64,000 nt of DNA from UBA3210 sp048359995 (lineage in GTDB: Bacteria > Bacillota_I > Bacilli_A > RFN20 > CAG-449): positions 34,170-98,169 of the forward strand of contig DBGCPK010000019.1 of NCBI GenBank assembly GCA_048359995.1, given 5' to 3'. Positions 32,841 through 41,695 of this stretch are shown in pieces; the stretch's first letter is position 1, and every line of letters begins with the position of its first letter. The notes beneath the pieces are model-generated. The model was not told the DNA's origin. It ran no database searches and saw only the letters and a list, made by a program, of their open reading frames with translations. The position numbers and the translations under genes are program-made.

Positions 32841-33259
32841 ATGCGACTTTTATTTGAATTGAATAAACATGATTATGAAAATTGTACACATTCTTTTGTA
32901 CGCAATTCTGCCAAAAGCATTATTATTTCAAACAAGAAGATAGCTATGATACATAGCATGAAGTACGATTACTATAAATTCCCCGATGGTGGTATCGAAA
33001 GCGGTGAAGATCCTGTACCGCTATGATACGTGAAACCCGCGAAGAGGCAGGGTTAGTGGTAAAGTTCGAAACGGTAAAAGAATACGGCTATGTTCACCGT
33101 ATTCAAAGAAGCGATAAAGATGCTACTGAATGTTTTGTTCAAGACAACAACTACTATCTTTGCAAAGCAGAAAATGAAATAGTTGCTCAATGCCTAGATG
33201 ATTATGAATTGCGCAATGATTCATTGATGCTTTTGCGTTATAATTCAATCGAGACGTAA
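32841..33259 (+). pseudogene. Nudix hydrolase broken by a one-base deletion inside the Nudix box
   Basis: The first frame ends as GGIESGEDPVPL-stop and the next begins MIRETREEAGLVV. Adding one base after 33017 (GTA to GTAG) gives GGIESGEDPVAAMI then RETREEAGL, an exact Nudix box G-x5-E-x7-R-E-x-x-E-E-x-G. Nudix enzymes cleave nucleoside diphosphates linked to other groups. The rest of a ~139-residue protein is intact, so the damage is recent or a sequencing error. No partner gene is obvious. Confidence 0.8.
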
Positions 33260-33395
33260 AACTACATCATATCTGTCTTTTTAACAGATACCGCAACTAA
33301 TAGAGATTTTATTCCGATAATTCTTGATTTTTGTTATTTATTGTGATTAATTAAATATAGTTTAATTTTTGTTTTTTAAATGAGAGGAGATCATT

Positions 33396-34700
33396 ATGTT
33401 TAAAAGAGTTATCTTGTTATTATCGTTTGTTTTCATTATAACAGTATTTCCCACTTGCAATATTTGTTATTCCCATAATGAGATTGTTGAAAAGGACTGT
33501 GCTTTTGAAGGGACGGAATTTATTGATATCGAATTGAGGAAGTCTTTGGTGCTTTCCGATGCATTATATTCTAGTAAAATCGATTCCTATTCGGACTTTA
33601 AAAATTCTTTTTTTGATAATTTAACATATAATTTTGGAATGAATTACAAAGGATCTTGTGGTTATGTCGCTATTGCAATGCTGCTTTCATATTATGACAC
33701 TTTTTTATCAGATGCGATTATTCCAGAACAGTATGATATAAACTCTTATGGAGAATCTGCAAATATGATTTTGCGTAGAAATTCTCCTGGAGTTTTAAAA
33801 GACATTATTTCAAATCCCTCAAGTCCATCTAATGCTGATTATGGATATTCTTTAGATGCATACGATTATTATTCGAAAATTCTATCTTTGCAGACATCTT
33901 CGTTGCATGCAAAACTTATTTCAATAGGGGGAGCAAGAGGGTATTATGATTTTAGTGATAACGACAGTCCTTGCGGAACCAACTATACTATGAGATATAA
34001 TGTAATTAACGATTATTTTTCTAACGTATTAGGTTATACATTAAATGTTGACTATAGTCTTGTTTCATATAATGCAGAATCTAATCCACTATTGAGCAAT
34101 AATGTTAGAGATTTTGCCATACAACAGATTGCACTCGGAAATCCGGTCTTACTCTCTGTTGGCGGCACGTTGGGTGGGCATGTAGTTGTTGCCTATGATT
34201 ATGACTCAATCACGGATAAATTATATTGTCATATGGGATGGAACGCATCTTCGACTCACGAAACAGTAGAAAGTTATTCTTTCTCGACCTATAAAACGGC
34301 TTTAGCTATTGATTTTAACACTTTTCATACTCATTCTAATAATTATGCGATTACAACTTCTTTAGGTAATATTCCATCTACTAATTTCTATTGCTACCAC
34401 GATTGTCAAATATTCACATATACAAACGGAAATACGCATTCTTATAATGACCATTATGCCTTTTACTCATCTAAAAAACACAAATCATATTGCCATTGTG
34501 GTGAATATATCTTGAGATCACATGCAATTCGATCTGGAAGCACATATATAAGCAATGGACATACTTATGGAATTTGCATTGATTGTGGCGCTGTAGTAGA
34601 TTTGGGAACAACAGCAGTTATTAGCGGACTACCAAACACGAATGTAATGACAACTGACAATGGAAGTTATATTTTTCAAATGGATTCCATATTCTTATAA
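33396..34700 (+). CDS. Secreted papain-like (C39-like) cysteine peptidase
   Basis: A 434-residue protein with a signal peptide (K-R, then a long hydrophobic core to about residue 20). The catalytic triad of a papain-fold peptidase is visible: C88 in GSCGYVAIAMLL, H262 in GGHVVVAYDYD and N283 in HMGWN. Residues ~340-415 contain histidines and paired cysteines (HSYNDHYAFY, HKSYCHCGEYIL, YGICIDCGAV) as in small extracellular repeat domains of gut Firmicutes. It is probably exported and acts on host or bacterial proteins. AGGAG precedes the ATG. No inhibitor gene is next to it. Confidence 0.75.
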   Translation: MFKRVILLLSFVFIITVFPTCNICYSHNEIVEKDCAFEGTEFIDIELRKSLVLSDALYSSKIDSYSDFKNSFFDNLTYNFGMNYKGSCGYVAIAMLLSYYDTFLSDAIIPEQYDINSYGESANMILRRNSPGVLKDIISNPSSPSNADYGYSLDAYDYYSKILSLQTSSLHAKLISIGGARGYYDFSDNDSPCGTNYTMRYNVINDYFSNVLGYTLNVDYSLVSYNAESNPLLSNNVRDFAIQQIALGNPVLLSVGGTLGGHVVVAYDYDSITDKLYCHMGWNASSTHETVESYSFSTYKTALAIDFNTFHTHSNNYAITTSLGNIPSTNFYCYHDCQIFTYTNGNTHSYNDHYAFYSSKKHKSYCHCGEYILRSHAIRSGSTYISNGHTYGICIDCGAVVDLGTTAVISGLPNTNVMTTDNGSYIFQMDSIFL

Positions 34701-34768
34701 AAGAAGATATAGAAGCATATTAGGCGGCTTTCTGCATTTTTATCCACAGAGAAAGGTTGGGACACATT

Positions 34769-35389
34769 ATGAAAAAACTGCATTTATCAAGTATACTTTT
34801 AACTACAATCCTGCTTGTCGGATGCACCAATAAATTACCTGCACTTAGTGATTTAGATAGCAAAGACAATTCAGAATATATCGGCGCTTCGGAATTTATT
34901 TATGATGATGAATTTGAATATATAAAAACCCCTGTCCGATCTTACGGATTTGAAACTTATGAATCGTTGGACTTGTATTTAAAAAATGAATTTATCTATA
35001 ACCATCATTTTTATACTATTTTTCCGCAAAAAATAAATTCTAATATGGGCAAGAGTTTTTATTTGGGGTTCGATAATATAGAAGATAACGAAATATTAAA
35101 TCCAAAAGTTATAGAAATGTTTTATATCTACGATGAAAATTTAGGAACAATCAGTGATGTTTCGATGGATACCCCTTATTATTCAATGAAATTCAATTGC
35201 GTATTTTTTTCAACACAAAGTGATACAGAAATTTCCGATATTAAAATAGAAAAGATATCTGGTTCAAAACTAAAAGTTACACTTGAAAACAATGACGGCA
35301 TTATGGGATATTGCTATGTTTATTCTGGCAATTTAAATGTCAGTGACTATATTCGCGATTATCTGTCAAAAAATTTGAAACGAGTGTAG
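34769..35389 (+). CDS. Hypothetical lipoprotein
   Basis: A 206-residue lipoprotein. The ATG at 34769 starts a classic signal peptide (M-K-K, hydrophobic core, lipobox LVGC with the cysteine at residue 19). The mature part is acidic and rich in tyrosine and phenylalanine, with no family recognised. GAAAGG lies upstream. It follows the secreted peptidase by 68 bases on the same strand and may share its surface location. Confidence 0.65.
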   Translation: MKKLHLSSILLTTILLVGCTNKLPALSDLDSKDNSEYIGASEFIYDDEFEYIKTPVRSYGFETYESLDLYLKNEFIYNHHFYTIFPQKINSNMGKSFYLGFDNIEDNEILNPKVIEMFYIYDENLGTISDVSMDTPYYSMKFNCVFFSTQSDTEISDIKIEKISGSKLKVTLENNDGIMGYCYVYSGNLNVSDYIRDYLSKNLKRV

Positions 35390-35894
35390 TCGCGTCTTAA
35401 ACATTGATTTGCGGAACCTTTTATCGGCGGGGAGATGACGGAATAGCGGTCGGACCTAATGAAATGGATAAAGTAAAGCGGAGTGTTGGTTTAAGATTTT
35501 ATCGAATGCGTAGTACTTCCTTTTAGAGTTATTTATGGTCAAAGGTACAAAGGGACTCATTGTTTCCGAGTTCGTTTATTTGGCACAATGAGAATGACAA
35601 TGATTTGACAAGAGAAAATCCATATTTTATAATGACGATAATGGTGCGAAAAGCGCCTTATATAAAATCGGAAAAGATGATGGCAATGCGGAAAACTTCA
35701 TATATTACGACGGGAAACCCGAAAAAATTTCGGAAGAGTGCTTTTTCGTTCTCGTCCGTCGGAAGAAATATTCTATTTCGCGCGAATTTTTTCTTCGTTG
35801 AACAGAAAATCAATCGAATCGTTTGCGCGGTTTGCTTCGCAAAATCTTTCGGCCGTTGCGAGAAAGCGTGCGGATTTTCCGAATCTCGTGACAG
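35390..35894. other. Island-to-backbone junction with a gene fragment
   Basis: 505 bases without an intact gene. Up to about 35600 the sequence is AT-rich debris. From 35604 to 35801 one frame is open for 65 codons (IFYNDDNGAKSALYKIGKDD and later ECFFVLVRRKKYSI), which looks like the C-terminus of a lost backbone gene, and base composition returns to that of the backbone. The right edge of the island is therefore near 35600. Confidence 0.45.
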
Positions 35895-36494
35895 ATGAAA
35901 CCGAAAATAGAAATCTATTTGTTCCGCGTTTCTCCGACCGAAGAAAATCGTTCTTATATTTTGCCTTCGGAAGTCGAATCGCATCTCGAAAAAAAAGTCG
36001 GCGAAGAAAGGCTCCGATCTCAGGCGGCGTATTCTTTTTTGATCGGGAAATGCAGGGAAAGAGGGATTCTGCCGCAGTTTGATTTTTCAAATAAGCCGGC
36101 TTTGAAAAGCGGATTTCGATTCAGCATTTCGCATACCGATGATTGCGTTGCCGTTGCGATCGGCGAATGCGAAATCGGAGTCGATATCGAAAAAAAAGGC
36201 AGACAGATTTCCTCACGTCTTTTCAAGTCTCTTTCTTCGGAAGAAAGGAAATCCTGCGGAAGCGATTCGAGCCTTTTTTTGAAATTTTGGGTAAAGAAAG
36301 AAGCTTATTTAAAGATGATCGGTCGGGGAATTCGGCTCCGTCTCGACGAAGTGGATACGACTTCGTTGAAAAACTGCCACGTTTTCGAACAAGAAGGGCT
36401 TTGGATCGCCGTCTGTTCCGAAGAATCTTTTACCGAAAGCGATGTGCAACTTCGATGGGATCCTCTGTCGGAGAGAAAGTTGAAAAAGGCGTAA
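35895..36494 (+). CDS. 4'-phosphopantetheinyl transferase, Sfp type
   Basis: A 199-residue Sfp/HetI/AcpT-type transferase that moves phosphopantetheine from coenzyme A to carrier proteins. The two signatures are present: I-G-V-D-I-E (magnesium site) and W-V-K-K-E-A-Y-L-K in the second half, with SISHTDDCV before them. The family is usually linked to fatty acid, polyketide or peptide synthesis; no carrier protein gene is near. Backbone codon use resumes here. The start has no strong ribosome site. Confidence 0.88.
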   Translation: MKPKIEIYLFRVSPTEENRSYILPSEVESHLEKKVGEERLRSQAAYSFLIGKCRERGILPQFDFSNKPALKSGFRFSISHTDDCVAVAIGECEIGVDIEKKGRQISSRLFKSLSSEERKSCGSDSSLFLKFWVKKEAYLKMIGRGIRLRLDEVDTTSLKNCHVFEQEGLWIAVCSEESFTESDVQLRWDPLSERKLKKA

Positions 36495-36531
36495 GCAAAG
36501 GGTAAAATAAAAGACGAAAGGAGAGAAGCCA

Positions 36532-37581
36532 ATGAAAAATCGCGTGATTGCAATCGGCATCTTGCTATGCGGTACGATCTTCTCTTTTTCCTGCGCTCAA
36601 CGCCCGAAAGAGCTTCAATCGATAAATCAATCTTTCGATTGTTTAAGCGCCGCTTTGAAAAAGTCCGAAGCGGAAAGAGAAAAAATAATGGAAAACAACG
36701 AGATCTCGTGGGAATTCGATTGCATTTTCCGTTCCGAAAAGGGAACGAACAGGGGAAAAGGCATTTTCAATATCGATCAAGAAAAAATGAAAAACGACGA
36801 TATATCGGGTTTAGAAGGGGAGTATTCCGACGAAAACGGCAAGGTTTTTTTTAACCGGAATCGATTGTTCATCGACGAAGAAAATCGGAAAGATTATTAC
36901 GATGCGGAGATGACGTTCACGGAAGCGTTGCAGTATTTCTTGCCTTTCGATATCCGTTATGTGTATCTTCTGTCCGTCGCCGACTATCGGCTTTTCGACT
37001 GGATGGCATTGGAAATGACTTCGGATCAGATTTTCGATTATTACGTTACGGAAATCTCTTCGGTATCCTCGCTGAACATCTCTTCACTGATCACGAAAAA
37101 GGATCGAAAACTCTTGGTTGAAAGTTTGGATGTAATCCGCGAACAATTACGGCTTTCTCTTTCTTGCGGAGGAACGACCGCGCGGATCGAATACGAAATC
37201 GATTCGACGGGAATCGAAACGTTATTCGACGCGGTCAACGGCAATGTAAAAAGCGCGATCAGGACGATCGAAAGCGCGGAGTATTCGACCATTTACAGCA
37301 AAGCGGTGGAGAATATCTATCGAACTATCGGAGAAGAATTGGAGAAAAACGAAGAAAACGTGAAAAAAACGGAGATTCTGAGAATTGTTTTTCCTATTGA
37401 AAAAGAAAAGATATCTTCCGTTTTGACGGAATATACGATTTCCGGCGTTTCTTTTTCAAACGAATTCCGAAGCAATCTTGTCGGCGGCTATTCGGAACTT
37501 CGGTCGTTCGACGAAGACGATTTTACTTATCGGGGAACGATCGATCTTGTCGAAAAAAGGGGCAATTCGGCTTATCGATAA
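36532..37581 (+). CDS. Hypothetical lipoprotein
   Basis: A 349-residue protein with a lipoprotein signal: M-K-N-R, hydrophobic core, lipobox SFSC with C21. The rest is charged and mostly helical, with no known domain recognised. GAAAGGAGAG before the ATG is a strong ribosome site. It starts 37 bases after the Sfp-type gene and probably shares its transcript. It is likely attached to the outer face of the membrane. Confidence 0.7.
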   Translation: MKNRVIAIGILLCGTIFSFSCAQRPKELQSINQSFDCLSAALKKSEAEREKIMENNEISWEFDCIFRSEKGTNRGKGIFNIDQEKMKNDDISGLEGEYSDENGKVFFNRNRLFIDEENRKDYYDAEMTFTEALQYFLPFDIRYVYLLSVADYRLFDWMALEMTSDQIFDYYVTEISSVSSLNISSLITKKDRKLLVESLDVIREQLRLSLSCGGTTARIEYEIDSTGIETLFDAVNGNVKSAIRTIESAEYSTIYSKAVENIYRTIGEELEKNEENVKKTEILRIVFPIEKEKISSVLTEYTISGVSFSNEFRSNLVGGYSELRSFDEDDFTYRGTIDLVEKRGNSAYR

Positions 37582-37620
37582 ATTTTTATCCATTTTTTTT
37601 ATTTTGTGTGAAAAAAGTAT

Positions 37621-37648
37621 AACAAAACATTTTGTTTTATAGTAGAAT
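37621..37648 (+). promoter_or_regulatory. gapA promoter region with inverted repeat
   Basis: AACAAAA-CA-TTTTGTT (37621-37636) is a 7-2-7 inverted repeat just before overlapping -10 candidates TATAGT (37638) and TAGAAT (37643). The repeat covers the place of the -35, suggesting a bound regulator. The gapA ATG follows at 37688 after an AGGAGG site. Confidence 0.5.
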
Positions 37649-37687
37649 ATATTTGTTAGCGCAATACTACTAACAGGAGGAAAAAAT

Positions 37688-38719
37688 ATGTCAGTAAAAG
37701 TAGCTATTAATGGATTTGGCCGTATCGGTCGTCTGGCTTTCAGACAAATGTTCGGCGATGAAGGCTATGAAATTGTTGCCATCAACGATTTGACCAGCCC
37801 GAAAATGCTCGCGCATTTATTAAAGTACGATTCCGCGCAGGGAAGATACGCTCTCGCGGATAAAGTAACTTGCTCGCCGGACGGGGCCGAAGAAGGCTGG
37901 ATTGCCGTAGACGGACACAAGATCAGAATCTATGCCGAAAAAGACGCCAATAATTGTCCGTGGAAAGAATTGGGCGTCGACGTCGTTCTCGAATGCACCG
38001 GCTTCTATTGTTCCAAAGAAAAATCGATGGCGCACATCAACGCCGGCGCGAAAAAAGTCGTCATCTCCGCGCCTGCCGGAAAAGATTTGAAAACGATCGT
38101 TTACGGGGTCAACCATGAAACCTTGACGAAAGACGATCAGATTATCTCCGCAGCGTCCTGCACGACCAACTGCTTGGCGCCGATGGCAAAAGCGTTGAAC
38201 GATTATGCGCCGATTTCTTCGGGCATTATGTTGACCGTTCACGCCTTTACGGGCGATCAAATGGTTCTCGACGGTCCTCATAGAAAAGGCGACCTGAGAA
38301 GAGCCCGCGCGGCTTCGGTCAATATCGTTCCGAATTCTACTGGCGCGGCCAAGGCGATCGGACTCGTCATTCCTGAACTGAACGGAAAGCTGATCGGTTC
38401 GGCTCAGAGAGTACCGGTTCCTACGGGTTCCACGACATTGTTGTTTGCAGTCGTCAAGGGACACGACATTACCGTAGATTCCGTCAATGCCGCGATGAAG
38501 GCTGTTTCCAGTGACTCTTACGGCTATACCGAAGAACTTTTGGTTTCTTCGGATATCATCGGAATGACCTATGGCTCGCTCTTCGATGCCACGCAGACGA
38601 TGGTCACCAAAGTCGACGACGACACCTATGAAGTTCAGGTAGTTTCTTGGTACGACAATGAAAATTCGTACACATCACAGATGGTTCGTACGATCAAATA
38701 CTTTGCCGAAAAGTGCTGA
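37688..38719 (+). CDS. gapA: Glyceraldehyde-3-phosphate dehydrogenase
   Basis: A 343-residue NAD-dependent GAPDH of glycolysis, converting glyceraldehyde 3-phosphate to 1,3-bisphosphoglycerate. The cofactor fold INGFGRIGRLAFRQ, the active-site ISAASCTTNCLAP with C158, the histidine in VHAFTGDQ and the WYDNENSYTSQM tail are all present. It is monocistronic here, between a palindrome-bearing promoter and a terminator; pgk, tpi and eno are not in the window. AGGAGG before the ATG and clear codon use suggest strong expression. Confidence 0.97.
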   Translation: MSVKVAINGFGRIGRLAFRQMFGDEGYEIVAINDLTSPKMLAHLLKYDSAQGRYALADKVTCSPDGAEEGWIAVDGHKIRIYAEKDANNCPWKELGVDVVLECTGFYCSKEKSMAHINAGAKKVVISAPAGKDLKTIVYGVNHETLTKDDQIISAASCTTNCLAPMAKALNDYAPISSGIMLTVHAFTGDQMVLDGPHRKGDLRRARAASVNIVPNSTGAAKAIGLVIPELNGKLIGSAQRVPVPTGSTTLLFAVVKGHDITVDSVNAAMKAVSSDSYGYTEELLVSSDIIGMTYGSLFDATQTMVTKVDDDTYEVQVVSWYDNENSYTSQMVRTIKYFAEKC

Positions 38720-38750
38720 TTCATTAAACCTACGAAAAAATATATAAAAA

Positions 38751-38779
38751 GGCTCGACTCCGCAGTCGGGCTTTTTTTT
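38751..38779 (+). terminator. Intrinsic terminator of gapA
   Basis: GGCTCGACT/AGTCGGGCT stem with two wobble pairs, a CCGC loop, and T9. Confidence 0.85.
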
Positions 38780-38784
38780 GCATT

Positions 38785-38812
38785 AAAAAACGGCACGAGT
38801 GCAGCGTGCCGT
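38785..38812 (-). terminator. Intrinsic terminator of the convergent membrane-protein gene
   Basis: ACGGCACG/CGTGCCGT with a 7-base loop; on the minus strand it is followed by T6. It lies 18 bases past the stop of the gene at 38830. Confidence 0.8.
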
Positions 38813-38829
38813 CTATTCAACTTCTGTTT

Positions 38830-39369
38830 TTATTTGACGATGACGGTATAGGCGCCGGATATCAGTCCGCCGACTAACGAGACAACACCGCCGATAATCG
38901 AACCGACTCCCAAAGTGTAGTCCATTGCAGAGAATGCGGTCGTCGTCTTGGAACTGCTGCCCAAAATTTCGGTAACCGATTCGACGAACGAAACCTGCGG
39001 AACGAAGAAGAAAGCGATTCCGGCGAACAGGAAGCAAATCGTTGCGATCAAGCCTCCGATTTTACCTTTCAGAAATACCGAAACCACCGCGCCTGCAAGC
39101 GGGACGATCAGGCAGAGAAACGGCAGAATCGCAAACGTAATCGAGGTTTTCTGACTTGCCAATCCTCCAAGATTCAAGGACAGGTCGTCGATACTTCCTC
39201 CGACCGCCAGTTTCCAGATCGTTATCGACGAAGGATCTCCATATTGCGGAGTATAAGTCGCTCCGGCAAGGAAACCCATGCACACGACGACGATTCCGAG
39301 AATCAGAAGCACGAACGGAATAAAGCGCGTCGCCTTTTTTACACTCTTCTTTTTTGACTTTTTAGCCAT
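38830..39369 (-). CDS. Hypothetical four-helix membrane protein
   Basis: A 179-residue protein with a lysine-rich N-terminal tail (A-K-K-S-K-K-K-S-V-K-K) and four membrane helices, one of them near residue 15-35, the others about 85-105, 110-130 and 155-177. No family is recognised. The ATG at 39369 follows AGGAGG; the longer upstream frame has no site. It is convergent with gapA, each with its own terminator. The basic tail may contact phospholipids or nucleic acid. Confidence 0.75.
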   Translation of the reverse strand: MAKKSKKKSVKKATRFIPFVLLILGIVVVCMGFLAGATYTPQYGDPSSITIWKLAVGGSIDDLSLNLGGLASQKTSITFAILPFLCLIVPLAGAVVSVFLKGKIGGLIATICFLFAGIAFFFVPQVSFVESVTEILGSSSKTTTAFSAMDYTLGVGSIIGGVVSLVGGLISGAYTVIVK

Positions 39370-39516
39370 ATTTTTTCCTCCTGCGATTATTGTAGAAAAT
39401 CGATCGCGGTTTGACAAGATAAAGCATTTCGGTTCTTTTTCTTCTGAAAGTAAAAAGAAAAATTTCAACGATAATTGCACAAATTTTTCTTACTTGTAGA
39501 AAAAGAAATATTCTTC

Positions 39517-39545
39517 TTGATTTTAACGGCTGTTAAAATTAAAAT
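39517..39545 (+). promoter_or_regulatory. tRNA-Gln promoter with an internal inverted repeat
   Basis: TTGATT (39517), a 17-base spacer and TAAAAT (39540) fit a housekeeping promoter. TTTTAAC-GGCT-GTTAAAA (39521-39538) is a perfect 7-4-7 inverted repeat filling the spacer. Confidence 0.65.
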
Positions 39546-39555
39546 AATAGGTACT

Positions 39556-39630
39556 TGGGGATTGGGCAAGTGGTAAGCCAACTGGCTCTGAACCAGTGAT
39601 GCACAGGTTCGAACCCTGTATCCCCAGCCA
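39556..39630 (+). tRNA. tRNA-Gln (CUG anticodon)
   Basis: The acceptor TGGGGAT pairs with ATCCCCA, the anticodon stem CTGG/CCAG holds the loop with CTG, the T-arm ACAGGTTCGAACCCTGT is canonical, and CCA is encoded. Confidence 0.93.
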
Positions 39631-39640
39631 TATTTGAAAT

Positions 39641-39675
39641 AAAGAGCCGCGTCTAATTTGTCGCGACTCTTTTTA
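39641..39675 (+). terminator. Terminator after tRNA-Gln
   Basis: AAAGAGCCGCG/CGCGACTCTTT, one mismatch, 10-base loop, then T-rich sequence. Confidence 0.75.
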
Positions 39676-39719
39676 TAAGCGTTTTTCCGTGAAATCGTCG
39701 TTATTCGTTCGTCGATCTT

Positions 39720-40778
39720 TTATTCATTCGCGCTTTTAGGGATTAAAATGCTGAACGTGCTACCCTGATTTTCTTTGGAATTGACGTAAATTTTCCAATC
39801 GTGCAGTTCGACGATCTTTTTGACGATGGATAATCCCAAGCCGATGCCGTGATTGGCTCGCGAAGGATTCCCCTGATAGTATTCGTCGAAAATGTGCTTT
39901 TGCGTCTCTTCGTTCATTCCAATGCCGGTGTCTTTAATCGCAAGGAGAAAGCCGTTTTCGATCTGCGAGGAAGTCAATCGAATCGTTCCGCCTTTGGGCG
40001 TATACTTGATCGCGTTGTTAATCAGATTGATCCAAAGCTCTTTGACGAGTTCGCCGGAGGCGGGACAACGGAAATGTTGCAGATTCACTTCGATTTCGAT
40101 CTCTTTTTCTTCGAAAGATTTGTAGAATAAGAGCAGGGTTTCTTCGATCGATTCGTCGATATAGATCATTTCCTTATCGATGACGATCGAACCGGAATTC
40201 AGTTTGCTGAGCAGCAAGGTCATATTCGACAGATTTGAGAGTCGCATGCTTTCGTCGCGGATAATTTGATAGCATTTCTGTTTGTCTTCTTCGCTGAGAT
40301 GAGGATCGTTGCAGAGCAGTTCGGCAAAACCTTGAATCGAAGCGATCGGTGTTTTGAATTCATGAGAGAAATTGGTGATGAAATCCTTTTTGATCAGCGT
40401 GATTGAATTCAATTCGCGGATCACGCGATTGATGTCGTCGATGACTTTCTGCAATGCCGGATTCGGATGTTTGGAATCGAGGGTGATTTCTTGAGAAAAG
40501 TCGCCTTTGGAAAGCCTTTCGAAACAGCTTTTGGTTTGAGCGATGTAATTGGCGATCTGCCTGTAAGTTATCGAATGAATGAGCGTGGCGATAATCGTGC
40601 AGGCCAAGAGACTGACGATGATGTTGATGATCAACGGTCTTCGTGTATTGATTTCGCATAGAGAAAGAATGTAGGAGATCAGACCTGTCAACACTGCGGC
40701 GGAAAAGGTGCAGATGAACATCGTCAGCACCAGACGAAAGTACGAACGCCATTTGAAAGAGCGCCTTTTCTTATTCAT
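39720..40778 (-). CDS. Sensor histidine kinase
   Basis: A 352-residue membrane kinase. Two membrane helices (about 15-38 and 48-70) enclose only a very short outer loop, so it probably senses the membrane itself or a partner protein. A HAMP segment follows (about 70-125), then the H-box with H139 in NFSHEFKTP, the N-box LINNAIKYTP, and the G boxes DTGIGM and GIGLGLS. It would phosphorylate the response regulator whose gene overlaps its start by eight bases. This intramembrane-sensing layout is common for kinases controlling ABC exporters. Confidence 0.93.
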   Translation of the reverse strand: MNKKRRSFKWRSYFRLVLTMFICTFSAAVLTGLISYILSLCEINTRRPLIINIIVSLLACTIIATLIHSITYRQIANYIAQTKSCFERLSKGDFSQEITLDSKHPNPALQKVIDDINRVIRELNSITLIKKDFITNFSHEFKTPIASIQGFAELLCNDPHLSEEDKQKCYQIIRDESMRLSNLSNMTLLLSKLNSGSIVIDKEMIYIDESIEETLLLFYKSFEEKEIEIEVNLQHFRCPASGELVKELWINLINNAIKYTPKGGTIRLTSSQIENGFLLAIKDTGIGMNEETQKHIFDEYYQGNPSRANHGIGLGLSIVKKIVELHDWKIYVNSKENQGSTFSILIPKSANE

Positions 40779-41448
40779 TTTTGATCCCCCGATAGCCGAT
40801 TCCCATCAAAGTCTGTATTTCGATTTCCGGAAAAACCTCGATTTTTTTGCGGATTTTCAGAATGAAGACTTTCACGACGGAATCGTCCGTGTCGGAATCG
40901 ATTCCCCAAAATTCATTAAAAAGCTGCCATTTGGTAAAGGCTTTTTCCGGATAGGAAAACAATTTGAAGAGAATATCAAATTCTTTCTTCGTCAGGTTGA
41001 CGCAGAGATTTTTCTTTTCGTTGACGACGCAATGGGTGTTGGAATCGAGAACCACGTCGCCGATGATGATCTTCTTTTCGGTAAAGATCTTCGCTCTTCG
41101 AAACAGCGCGCTGATGCGCATCAAAAGTTCCTCCTTATTGATCGGTTTGACCATATAGTCGTCGACCCCCAGATCGTAACTTACGCCTTTGTCTTCGATC
41201 GAACTTTTCGCGGTAACCATCATAATCGGAATATTTTTGTTTTCCTCGCGGATTTCCTTGATTAGTTGATTTCCCGTTACGTTAGGCATCATTTCGTCGC
41301 AGATAATGAGATCGATTTTGCCTTGATAATACGCATTTAACGCTTCTTCGCCGTCACGAGCCGTTATCACCTCGTATCCTGCGCCGGTCAGAATCGCATG
41401 GTAGAGTTTCAGAATGTGTTCTTCGTCGTCGACTGCCAGAATTCTCAT
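40771..41448 (-). CDS. OmpR-family response regulator
   Basis: A 225-residue two-domain regulator: receiver with D7, D8, phospho-acceptor D51, T79 and K101, then an OmpR/PhoB winged helix (LTKKEFDILFKLFS, DDSVVKVFILKIRKKIE, IGYRGIK). It likely receives phosphate from the overlapping kinase. I chose the ATG at 41448, 8 bases after GGAG; a GTG at 41457 overlaps that site. The region just upstream carries six half-sites with 11-bp spacing, as bound by tandem OmpR-type dimers, so self-control and control of the divergent exporter genes are likely. Confidence 0.93.
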   Translation of the reverse strand: MRILAVDDEEHILKLYHAILTGAGYEVITARDGEEALNAYYQGKIDLIICDEMMPNVTGNQLIKEIREENKNIPIMMVTAKSSIEDKGVSYDLGVDDYMVKPINKEELLMRISALFRRAKIFTEKKIIIGDVVLDSNTHCVVNEKKNLCVNLTKKEFDILFKLFSYPEKAFTKWQLFNEFWGIDSDTDDSVVKVFILKIRKKIEVFPEIEIQTLMGIGYRGIKNE

Positions 41449-41469
41449 ATCACTCACTCCTTTTTCATT

Positions 41470-41566
41470 ATTATATCATTGAGAGGTAAAGGATCGGTAA
41501 ACAAAGAAATATTTACTTTAAATTTACCTGTCGTTTACTTTTTGGTTACCGTACCCGCTTTAAAAT
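41470..41566. promoter_or_regulatory. Divergent control region with six TTTAC-type half-sites at 11-bp spacing
   Basis: On the plus strand TTTAC, TTTAC, TTTAC and GTTAC start at 41512, 41523, 41534 and 41545. On the minus strand TTTAC (read as GTAAA) lies at 41486-41490 and 41497-41501, also 11 apart. TATAAT for the regulator gene is at 41475-41470 (minus) and TAAAAT for the DnaK-like gene at 41561-41566 (plus). The sites cover both -35 regions, as expected of an activator. Confidence 0.8.
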
Positions 41567-41695
41567 GGATAGCGGCGGAGCGATGTTTATTTCGACGAAA
41601 CCTATTCGGAAATCGTCATGATCTTCTTATGGATCGGATTTTTCGAACTCGTCTTTCGGCTCTTACTCAGATTTTAAAAAAAGGAGAAAGGAAAT

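Noticed and set aside
37604..37627. Rex operator before gapA (TTGTG...CAAAA)
   Set aside because: The half-sites do not match TTGTGAA-N4-TTCACAA in spacing or sequence.
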